8,133 nucleotides of DNA from contig CAJTZI010000071.1 of NCBI GenBank assembly GCA_910584075.1, forward strand, positions 1-8,133, written 5' to 3'. The notes under the pieces were generated by a model. The model made no database searches, was not told the DNA's origin, and saw nothing but the letters and a program-made list of their open reading frames with translations. Shown one piece after another: positions 1 to 4,985 of this stretch. Position 1 is the stretch's first letter, and every line of letters begins with the position of its first letter. Position numbers and translations under genes: made by a program. Origin of the DNA: an uncultured Oscillibacter sp. (lineage in GTDB: Bacteria; Bacillota; Clostridia; Oscillospirales; Oscillospiraceae).

Positions 1-24
1 TCTCATTTCAATTCGTTTTCCCAT
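1..24 (-). CDS. Start of an unidentified gene (first 8 codons, cut by the window edge)
   Basis: On the minus strand an ATG at 24 is preceded, about six bases upstream, by a purine-rich GGGGGAG ribosome binding site, and the eight visible codons read MGKRIEMR with no stop. It begins 38 bases after the stop of the AT-hook protein on the same strand, which suggests one operon. Too little is visible to name a family. The call rests only on the ribosome binding site, the open frame and the co-directional spacing. Confidence 0.45.
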
Positions 25-62
25 GTCTGCTCCCCCTTGTTTTTATTGTTTCGCTGTCTGTC

Positions 63-524
63 TTATAGGGAGCATATCACTTTGTCTCGCTTGGACGGCT
101 GGGCCTCGCCGGGGGCCGCCTTGTCAGCCTTGGGCGGGCGGCCCTTGCGGGGCTTTGCCGCCTCCTTGCCAGCGGGCTCCGCTTTATCCTCCTTCGGGGA
201 ACGGCCACGGCGGGGCTTTTTCTGTTCGCCAGCGGCGGGCTGTTCCGCCTCACCGGGAGCCTGCTCCTTTGCGGGGGCATCCCCGGCTTTCTCTACCTCA
301 GCCCGGGCCGCCTTTCGCTTTTCGCCCATGAGCTCATTGATCTGCTCAAAGGACACTACCACATCGCCGGGGTCGGGCTTTGCGGGCCCGGCCTGTTCCT
401 GCTGGGGTGTGGGAGCGGCGGCCTGTTCGGGAGCCGGGGCCTGGGGCTGGCCAGCCGTTACAGACTCGGGAGCCTCCGGGATTTTTTTCTCACCGGGGCC
501 CGTGTTCAGTTTTTCATCTGCCAT
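63..524 (-). CDS. Low-complexity Ala/Pro/Lys/Glu-rich protein with two AT-hook-like motifs
   Basis: A 153-residue protein of unknown function. It starts at an ATG seven bases after a perfect AGGAGG. Residues 1-55 are Pro/Ala/Gln/Glu-rich and probably disordered. Residues 55-80 (VVVSFEQINELMGEKRKAAR and on) are the only stretch that looks able to fold, as a helix. Residues 85-150 are Lys/Pro/Ala-rich with two copies of an AT-hook-like core, PRRGRSP (about 104-110) and PRKGRPP (about 125-131), each followed by a K-x-D-K-A tail, so the C-terminal half is an internal tandem repeat. AT hooks bind the minor groove of AT-rich DNA, so a DNA-associated role is inferred, not shown. There is no signal peptide or membrane segment. 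Proteins of this style occur in clostridial conjugative elements, and a co-directional gene follows. The composition alone could also suit a histone-like or linker protein. Confidence 0.75.
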   Translation of the reverse strand: MADEKLNTGPGEKKIPEAPESVTAGQPQAPAPEQAAAPTPQQEQAGPAKPDPGDVVVSFEQINELMGEKRKAARAEVEKAGDAPAKEQAPGEAEQPAAGEQKKPRRGRSPKEDKAEPAGKEAAKPRKGRPPKADKAAPGEAQPSKRDKVICSL

Positions 525-736
525 TCATTAACCTCCTTTTCGTTAAAGTTGCACAAATTTCAGACTTAAATTTCTGTAATTATTTTTTGCCTCCTTCCCG
601 TCTACCCACGCAAAAAAGCCGCCCGGTTTTGATGGCCGGACGGCCTTTCAGCGTAATGTGATAGATCAAATATTATTTTTGTTGTTGGTAGGCTCCGAAA
701 AGCCTTGTATTTGCGGTTTTCCTAATTTATATGGCC
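525..736. other. Gene-free AT-rich stretch
   Basis: This gap is visibly richer in A and T than the coding sequence around it. It contains the leader of the AT-hook gene, one minus-strand terminator hairpin (612-644), and about 90 bases with no supported gene. On the minus strand a short open frame ending in PQIQGFSEPTNNKNNI runs to a stop near 663, but it has no start, ribosome binding site or recognisable family. The base composition differs from both sides, and the stretch ends at the 19-bp repeat at 737, so it may be the end of an inserted element. Confidence 0.5.
612..644 (-). terminator. Rho-independent terminator without an adjacent upstream gene
   Basis: Arms at 618-626 and 636-644 form a nine-base-pair GC-rich stem with one mismatch (a G-U pair in RNA) and a nine-base loop. 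Read on the minus strand, the stem is followed by six T. No gene ends just upstream of it on that strand; the nearest annotated sequence is the repeat end at 755. It may have ended a gene that has been lost, or it may insulate the AT-hook operon. Confidence 0.65.
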
Positions 737-755
737 CTTATGTGAACAGGCCCTA
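737..755. repeat. 19-bp repeat, copy 1 (inverted partner at 3867-3885)
   Basis: CTTATGTGAACAGGCCCTA here is the exact reverse complement of 3867-3885. The matching bases stop abruptly on both sides. In this orientation the motif GGGCCTGTTCACATAAG reads leftward, away from the CAT fragment, as if it were the right-hand end of something to the left. Its outer edge abuts the broken 5' side of the CAT-like gene. An insertion-sequence or MITE terminal repeat is plausible, and the outermost GGGCCTGTT would suit an IS-type end, but no transposase is present. Confidence 0.6.
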
Positions 756-756
756 G

Positions 757-1251
757 AAAACGTCTCCGGATCGGACACTCCTGGAGAACCATCCTTGCTC
801 CGCGGCGGCCTCCGGAATGGAGGAGTTCTATCTGCTGCCGGTGGGAGACCGGCTGATCCGGTATGACCGCATCGCGGTAAACGCTGTCGTCGCTGTCCGG
901 GACGGCGGGATCAGCACCTGTGACACTCCCTTTTCCCGGGAGCTGGGACAGTTTGAGCAGGACTACCTGTCCCTCACCGCCCAGGTGCGCTCCAGCGGGC
1001 AGCCCCACGACCTGGAGGAGTACATGGTCATCGGCACCTCCGCCCTGGCCCGGTACGACATTGACGGCGCCGTGAATATCTACGCCAGCGTTTACAACAA
1101 CCCCTTCCTAATCTGGGGCCGGTACCGCAAAAAACTTTTGCGAACGGAGCTCCCCGTCTCCTTCCAGTTCCGCCACACCCAGCTGGACGGTATTCCCGCG
1201 GCGCGGTTTCTGGAGCATCTCCAGGCGGAGATCCGGGGACTGAAATTGTAA
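757..1251 (+). pseudogene. 5'-truncated chloramphenicol-acetyltransferase-like (CAT/CatA family) gene
   Basis: The frame is open from 757, just after an in-frame TAG at 754, to the stop at 1251. Recognisable similarity to the CAT family begins around 808, and the first ATG (817) has no ribosome binding site. Counting from that Met, PFLIWGRYR (96-104) matches the family's PxFxxGKY segment, and RHTQLDG with H120 and D124 matches the catalytic HxxxDG motif near the C-terminus. The visible 144 residues cover about two thirds of the family's usual 210-220. The N-terminal strand-helix portion is absent from all frames upstream, where the 19-bp repeat and AT-rich sequence begin instead. CAT enzymes acetylate chloramphenicol as trimers using acetyl-CoA; divergent members are probably other O-acetyltransferases. 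This copy is unlikely to be active. The C-terminal reading frame is intact, so the loss may be recent. Confidence 0.75.
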
Positions 1252-1270
1252 AATTCCGCGCCTTCCCATC

Positions 1271-1299
1271 TTGGCAGGACAGCGCCCCCGTGATATAAT
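1271..1299 (+). promoter_or_regulatory. Sigma-A-type promoter for the GNAT-EamA operon
   Basis: A TTGGCA -35 element (1271-1276) is separated by exactly 17 bases from a TATAAT -10 element (1294-1299). The -10 has an upstream TG at 1291-1292, making it an extended -10. Transcription should begin near 1306, giving a leader of about 23 bases that carries the GGGAGG ribosome binding site of the acetyltransferase gene. Confidence 0.8.
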
Positions 1300-1328
1300 T
1301 TTTACATCATATTTCGGGAGGCGACTAT

Positions 1329-1760
1329 ATGCGTCAGATCAAGCCCATTGCATACGGCTCAGCGGAGTACCTGGAGACGCTGGAGCTGCGGAACCGAGTC
1401 ATGCGGATCCCCCTGGGGCTGGATATCCACAAAGAGGATTTCAGCCACGAGCGGGAGTCCGCCGTCATCGGCTCCTTTGACGGCGGGCAGCTCCTGGGCG
1501 TGGGCGTCATGAGTCACAAGGACGTTTTCAAGGTGGAGTATCTCTGCGTGGACTTCCACCTCCAGGGCAGCGGCATCGGCGGGGCGCTGCTGGACCGTAT
1601 GGAGGCCATGGCGGCGGAGGGCGGCGGGAAGACCATGTACCTGGACGCCCGGGTGACGGCCCAGCCCTTCTACGCCCACCGCGGCTACAAGACCACCAGC
1701 GAGGTCTTCATCATGGAGTGCGCCCCGGTACCCCACGTGGCCATGGAGAAGCCCCTGTGA
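1329..1760 (+). CDS. GNAT-family N-acetyltransferase (YjcF/ElaA-like)
   Basis: A 143-residue single-domain GNAT protein, predicted to transfer acetyl from acetyl-CoA to an amine; the substrate cannot be read from the sequence. Acetyl-CoA motif A is clear: strand VEYLCVD (69-75), then Q79-G80-S81-G82-I83-G84, the Q/RxxGxG/A pyrophosphate loop, leading into helix ALLDRMEAMA. The later motif B region is DARVTAQPFYAHRGYKTTSE (106-125), where the Tyr before the HRGY turn sits where the general acid usually lies. The C-terminal PHVAMEK resembles the end of YjcF and ElaA relatives. The start at 1329 is set by GGGAGG seven bases upstream and by the promoter at 1271-1299. It is the first gene of an operon; the transporter gene begins 39 bases downstream. 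Confidence 0.9.
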   Translation: MRQIKPIAYGSAEYLETLELRNRVMRIPLGLDIHKEDFSHERESAVIGSFDGGQLLGVGVMSHKDVFKVEYLCVDFHLQGSGIGGALLDRMEAMAAEGGGKTMYLDARVTAQPFYAHRGYKTTSEVFIMECAPVPHVAMEKPL

Positions 1761-1799
1761 CGGCGGAGCCGGAGAATATTTTGGAAGGGAAGCGTTGAT

Positions 1800-2213
1800 A
1801 TGTGGTTCATTTTGGCGCTTTTGTCGGCGGTCTTTGCCGCTCTGACCTCCATTCTGGCGAAGGTGGGCATTGAGGGTGTGCCCTCCAACCTGGCCACCGC
1901 CATCCGTACCGCCGTGGTGCTGGTGATGGCCTGGGGCATGGTGCTTGTCACCAACACCCAGGGCGGCATCACAGACATCAGCCGGAGGAGCTGGTTGTTC
2001 CTGATCCTCTCCGGTCTGGCCACCGGGGCCTCCTGGCTGTGCTATTACAAGGCCCTCCAGATCGGCGAGGCATCCAAGGTGGTGCCCATCGACAAGCTCA
2101 GCGTGGTCATTACGCTGGTGCTGGCCTTTGTGTTCCTCCACGAGAAATTTACCACCAAATCTCTGGCTGGCTGTGTCCTCATCGGCGCGGGAACGCTGCT
2201 GATGGTGCTGTGA
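1800..2213 (+). CDS. Half-size EamA/DMT-family transporter (single EamA domain)
   Basis: An integral membrane protein of 137 residues with five predicted transmembrane segments at about 3-22, 33-51, 65-85, 97-114 and 119-137. The ALQIGEASKVVPIDKLSVVI stretch (85-104) and the closing GCVLIGAGTLLMVL are typical of the EamA domain of the drug/metabolite transporter superfamily. Usual family members are about 300 residues with two tandem EamA domains. This one has a single domain, so it presumably works as a dimer; whether the halves insert antiparallel cannot be told from sequence. The substrate is unknown. The ribosome binding site (GGAAGGG) is adequate but spaced about ten bases from the ATG. 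It follows the GNAT gene on the same transcript and is followed by a strong hairpin. Confidence 0.88.
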   Translation: MWFILALLSAVFAALTSILAKVGIEGVPSNLATAIRTAVVLVMAWGMVLVTNTQGGITDISRRSWLFLILSGLATGASWLCYYKALQIGEASKVVPIDKLSVVITLVLAFVFLHEKFTTKSLAGCVLIGAGTLLMVL

Positions 2214-2227
2214 GCACCATAATGAAA

Positions 2228-2260
2228 GAGCGGAGACGTCCTTTTGGGACGTCTCCGCTC
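2228..2260. terminator. Shared hairpin between converging operons
   Basis: Two perfect 14-base arms (2228-2241 and 2247-2260) enclose a five-base loop. The hairpin sits 15 bases after the transporter stop and about 90 bases beyond the end of malQ on the opposite strand. The T-rich tail is better on the minus strand (TTTCATTAT after the stem), so it fits a malQ terminator best, but a stem of this strength probably stops both transcripts. Confidence 0.8.
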
Positions 2261-2352
2261 AGTCTGTCAAAAGGCGCCGGAGGTTTTCTCAACGGAAAGG
2301 AAGGCTGTGTGCGGGACACCCAAGCGGGGTTTCCCGCGCTCCTGTTTGCCGC

Positions 2353-3825
2353 TCAGCACCGGCTGAAAGCCGCCGTCATGGCGCGGATCTCCTCCGCCAG
2401 AGCCTCCGTGACCTGTCCGGGCAGCAGCCGCCAGCACCAGTTGCCCTCCGCTACACCGGGGACGTTGAGCCGTGCCTCGCTGCCAAGGCCCAGGTAGTCC
2501 TGCATCTGGGCCACGAACAGCTCCGCCACGCTGCCCTGCCCGCACCGGAGCAGGGCCCGCGCCGCGCTCTCCCCGTCGGACACCCCCAGATAGGTCTTCA
2601 CAAAGGCCCGCTCCTCCTCCGAGGTGTGGGCGTACCAGCCTGCGGCGGTGTCGTTGTCGTGGGTGCCGGTGTAGCAGATGCAGCCGGGCTTGTAGTGGTG
2701 GGGAAGATAGGCGTTGTCCGGCCCGGAGAAGGCAAATTCCAGTACCTTCATCCCCGGCAGGCCCGCCTCCTCCCGCAGCCGGTGGACATCGTCGGTGAGA
2801 ATTCCCAGGTCCTCGGCAATGTATGTGGTATTGGGAAACCAGCCGGTGAGCACCCGCAGCAGGTCCATGCCGGGGCCCTTCTCCCAGGCCCCTGTCTTGG
2901 CGGTGTCGGACCCGGCGGGAACGGCCCAGTAGCTCTCCAGTCCCCGGAAGTGGTCGATGCGAATGGTATCGAAGAGCTTGCTGGCCCCCTCCACCCGGCG
3001 AATCCACCAGCCGAAGCCATCCCGCTTCATGGCCGGCCAGTCGTACAGGGGGTTGCCCCAGAGCTGGCCCTCTTCGGAGAAGTAGTCCGGCGGCACTCCC
3101 GCCACCTTGGAGGGACGGCCCTCGCCGTCCAGCAGAAATTCCTTTCGCTCCGACCACACATCGGCGGAGTCCAGGGAGACGTAGATGGGCATATCGCCGA
3201 TGATCTTCACGCCGTTTTCACCGGCGTAGTCCTTCAGCTCCGCCCACTGGGTGAAAAACCAGTACTGTACATAGGAGCGGAAAGCCACGTCCTCCGCCAG
3301 CTCCCGCCGCCAGCGGTCCAGGGCCTCCGGCTCGTGGCGGCGCAGGCCCTCGTCCGGCCAGTCGAACCAGGCCGCGTTTTGAAAGTGGATCTTGGCGGCC
3401 CGGTACAGCACGTACTCCGCCAGCCAGGGGTTTTTCTCGGAGAAGCTCCGGACAGCCGCGTCTCCACTCCCCCTGGCCCGCTGGAAAGCCTTGCGCAGCA
3501 GGGGCTCCCGCAGCCGGTAAAGCTCCCCGTAGTCGATTCGGTCCGAGGGCGGCACCCGGGCGGATTCCAGGTCAGCCTCATCCAGCAGGCCCTCCTCCGC
3601 CAGACGCTCCAGGTCGATCAGCAGGGGGTTGCCCGCGAAGGTGGACTCGCTGGTGTAGGGGGAGTTGCCCGCCCCGGTGGGGCCGATGGGCAGAATCTGC
3701 CACCACTTCTGTCCGGCGCCGCGGAGGAAGTCCACAAACTCCCGGGCCTCCGTCCCCAGGACACCGGCGCCATAGGCCCCCGGCAGGGAAAAAATCGGCA
3801 GTAAAATACCGGCGGAACGCTCCAT
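2353..3825 (-). CDS. malQ: 4-alpha-glucanotransferase (amylomaltase, GH77)
   Basis: This cytosolic enzyme moves alpha-1,4-glucan segments between maltodextrins, releasing glucose, in maltose and glycogen breakdown. The 490-residue length is normal for bacterial MalQ of the Thermus type. The N-terminus carries GILLPIFSLPGAYGAG and WWQILPIGPTGAGNSPY (41-57), both GH77 signatures. The catalytic triad is complete: nucleophile D291 in RIDHFRG, acid/base E338 in YIAEDLG, and D390 in TGTHDND, close to D293, E340 and D395 of the Thermus enzyme. GVPPDYFSEEGQLWGNPLYDW (243-263) is the conserved substrate-loop region. The start at 3825 has GAGGAGAGG about five bases upstream. The gene appears monocistronic, converging on the transporter operon and sharing its hairpin; no other maltodextrin gene is in the window. 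Its promoter may lie in or beside the 19-bp repeat. Confidence 0.97.
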   Translation of the reverse strand: MERSAGILLPIFSLPGAYGAGVLGTEAREFVDFLRGAGQKWWQILPIGPTGAGNSPYTSESTFAGNPLLIDLERLAEEGLLDEADLESARVPPSDRIDYGELYRLREPLLRKAFQRARGSGDAAVRSFSEKNPWLAEYVLYRAAKIHFQNAAWFDWPDEGLRRHEPEALDRWRRELAEDVAFRSYVQYWFFTQWAELKDYAGENGVKIIGDMPIYVSLDSADVWSERKEFLLDGEGRPSKVAGVPPDYFSEEGQLWGNPLYDWPAMKRDGFGWWIRRVEGASKLFDTIRIDHFRGLESYWAVPAGSDTAKTGAWEKGPGMDLLRVLTGWFPNTTYIAEDLGILTDDVHRLREEAGLPGMKVLEFAFSGPDNAYLPHHYKPGCICYTGTHDNDTAAGWYAHTSEEERAFVKTYLGVSDGESAARALLRCGQGSVAELFVAQMQDYLGLGSEARLNVPGVAEGNWCWRLLPGQVTEALAEEIRAMTAAFSRC

Positions 3826-3866
3826 AAAATCCTCTCCTCTTGTCTGCTTGAACTGCTATTCTATTT

Positions 3867-3885
3867 TAGGGCCTGTTCACATAAG
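3867..3885. repeat. 19-bp repeat, copy 2 (inverted partner at 737-755)
   Basis: TAGGGCCTGTTCACATAAG is the exact reverse complement of 737-755. Here it reads rightward into the gene-free stretch 3886-4204. The bases inside the two putative ends differ (CCCACGCG here, GGCCATAT in copy 1), so only the end is shared, as with terminal repeats of insertion sequences or MITEs. Both copies are flanked on the outside by a TA, but no second end for either one is visible in the window. Confidence 0.6.
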
Positions 3886-3905
3886 CCCACGCGCACGGCT
3901 GTCAA
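3878..3905 (-). promoter_or_regulatory. Candidate malQ promoter overlapping the repeat end
   Basis: On the minus strand a perfect TTGACA (3900-3905) is followed after 16 bases by TATGTG (3878-3883), which lies inside the 19-bp repeat and is a weak -10. Another -10-like TAGAAT lies at 3858-3863 with only a poor -35 (GCTTAT). Either would drive malQ, whose start is at 3825. The perfect -35 lies on the far side of the repeat, so part of the promoter may be element-derived. Confidence 0.35.
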
Positions 3906-4177
3906 GCCGGTTTTGGGAAAAAACCCTCCGCGTAAGGCAGACGCTCTGAGCTCGTGTCTTTCGCGGAAGGGAGCGAAGGAGAACCTCTGAGAGGACACCT
4001 CCTGTTTCCCGCCGGTGAAAGGTCTCCCTTCACCCGTCCGGTCTCCTCCGCCGTCAGGGGCCCCCTCCGGCAATTCCGCAGGATTCTCAGGCCCCTCGGC
4101 CTCCGGGACGGAATCTGCGGCAGGCGGGACCTCCCCCGGAGGGAGGCGCTTCCGCTGCCCATCAGCCGCAGGGGCAG
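3886..4177. other. Gene-free GC-rich stretch beside the 19-bp repeat
   Basis: About 290 bases upstream of malQ and downstream of the nicotinamidase-like gene. All three frames on both strands are open in places, but none has a plausible start with a ribosome binding site or any recognisable domain, and their Arg/Gly/Pro-rich content is what GC-rich non-coding DNA yields. Small imperfect hairpins occur, for example around GGTGAAAGG...CCTTCACC near 4013-4033. It may be the body of a non-coding repeat element whose end is the 19-bp repeat, or decayed coding sequence. Confidence 0.45.
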
Positions 4178-4202
4178 AAAACGCCGTTTTTCACGCGGCG
4201 TT
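4178..4202 (-). terminator. Terminator of the nicotinamidase-like gene
   Basis: Seven-base-pair arms at 4180-4186 and 4196-4202 with a nine-base loop. On the minus strand the stem runs into TTTTCTG. It begins two bases past the stop codon of the hydrolase gene, in the right orientation. Confidence 0.7.
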
Positions 4203-4204
4203 CC

Positions 4205-4756
4205 TCATCCGTTTTCAATGATGACCTGGCAGGCTCTCATGGCCGCCAGTGCGTTTTTGTGGCTCTCCGGCGTCACCCCTGCGCAGCAGGAGGCGTCCAC
4301 CACAATCTCCACCTCTGGCAGGAAGGATTTTACCAGCAGCGCGTTGGAGATGACGCAGATGTCGGTGCACAGCCCGATGAAGGTGGCCCGCTCCACCCCG
4401 GGCTGTCCCTGCTTTTTCAGGTCCTCGTCCCGGGCCTTCAGCATGGCCCCCAGATACCGGCTGCCGAAGCCGTGCTTGTCGATGGGCGTCCGGCCCACGG
4501 TGTACGCGGTCAACTGGGGGACGATTTCCCAGCCCTCCGTACCCCAGATGCAGTGGGGCACCGGGAGGTTCCGGCCCTCCTGGGTCTCCAGGTAGTTGGG
4601 GCTGTGGGTGTCCCGAGTGAAGATGATCTCCTCCCCCTTCTCCAGGGCCTTTGTCACCCGGCGGGCGGCATAGGGCACAATGGCCCGGGCCTCCGCCGTC
4701 CCCAGGGCCCCGGTGACAAAGTCGTTCTGCAGATCCACGACGATCAGATACTTCAT
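4205..4756 (-). CDS. pncA: Cysteine hydrolase of the isochorismatase family, probable nicotinamidase
   Basis: A 183-residue cytosolic hydrolase, likely converting nicotinamide to nicotinate for NAD salvage. The catalytic triad is visible: D8 in VVDLQNDF, K94 in TPIDKHGFGS, and nucleophile C134 in GLCTDICV, which also carries the cis-peptide region before it. The metal-site signature of nicotinamidases is present: D49-x-H51 in RDTHSP and H68 in VPHCIWGTEG. The third ligand position, often His, is Glu here (E57 or E60), as in some streptococcal PncA enzymes. These metal residues distinguish it from plain isochorismatases, which lack them. Length and architecture are normal. The start at 4756 is set by GGGAGG eight bases upstream. 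It is monocistronic, with its own promoter (4783-4811) and terminator (4178-4202). A related amidase substrate cannot be excluded. Confidence 0.87.
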   Translation of the reverse strand: MKYLIVVDLQNDFVTGALGTAEARAIVPYAARRVTKALEKGEEIIFTRDTHSPNYLETQEGRNLPVPHCIWGTEGWEIVPQLTAYTVGRTPIDKHGFGSRYLGAMLKARDEDLKKQGQPGVERATFIGLCTDICVISNALLVKSFLPEVEIVVDASCCAGVTPESHKNALAAMRACQVIIENG

Positions 4757-4782
4757 ACTTCAAACCTCCCTGCGTTTTTTTC

Positions 4783-4811
4783 ATTCTACTCCCTTTGAAG
4801 AAATTTTACAA
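4783..4811 (-). promoter_or_regulatory. Promoter of the nicotinamidase-like gene
   Basis: On the minus strand TTGTAA (4806-4811) and TAGAAT (4783-4788) are separated by 17 bases. The leader to the ATG at 4756 is about 20 bases and holds the GGGAGG ribosome binding site. Confidence 0.7.
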
Positions 4812-4949
4812 GACTTTTCCCCTGCCTCCGTGGTGCCATATGCTCAGCACGAAGGGGAATGTTGCCCGTTTCCGCAGGCACTGCGTGCCGGGTCTGACCG
4901 GGGGCAGCCTGCCTTGGGACTCTCCCGGAGCCGCAGGGACTTTGCCCTC

Positions 4950-4968
4950 CCGCCCTTTGAAAGGGCGG
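4950..4968. other. Compact palindrome after the DUF2812 gene, possible weak terminator
   Basis: CCGCCCTTTGAAAGGGCGG is a perfect palindrome apart from its central base. It lies 17 bases past the DUF2812 stop. It has no T-tract on either strand, so termination is uncertain. The rest of the 4812-4985 gap shows only small hairpins and no gene. Confidence 0.4.
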
Positions 4969-4985
4969 CTCTGAACCGGACCGGA

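Noticed and set aside
37..531. Plus-strand open frame over the AT-hook gene
   Set aside because: No ribosome binding site, and the translation is compositionally biased. The minus-strand frame has a perfect AGGAGG and a repeat structure at the protein level.
663..733. Minus-strand short frame ending in PQIQGFSEPTNNKNNI, possibly a gene tail
   Set aside because: No start, no upstream coding sequence and a stop within the 19-bp repeat. I could not tie it to a family, so it is mentioned only in the gap description.
1359..2141. Minus-strand open frame opposite the GNAT and EamA genes
   Set aside because: His/Gly/Gln-rich antisense product with no domain. The plus-strand genes have a promoter, ribosome binding sites and clear family motifs.
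2626..3804. Long plus-strand open frame opposite malQ (392 codons)
   Set aside because: It is the antisense of a full-length GH77 enzyme with an intact catalytic triad. The frame is kept open by GC-rich codon use, has no ribosome binding site, and its product is low-complexity without a recognisable domain.
3861..4162. Overlapping minus-strand frames of 70 and 86 codons in the malQ-pncA gap
   Set aside because: Neither has a ribosome binding site or recognisable domain, and the product composition is that of GC-rich non-coding sequence. I left the region as gene-free.
4950..4968. Palindrome as a proven terminator of the DUF2812 operon
   Set aside because: No T-tract follows on the minus strand. 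It was listed as a palindrome of uncertain role instead.
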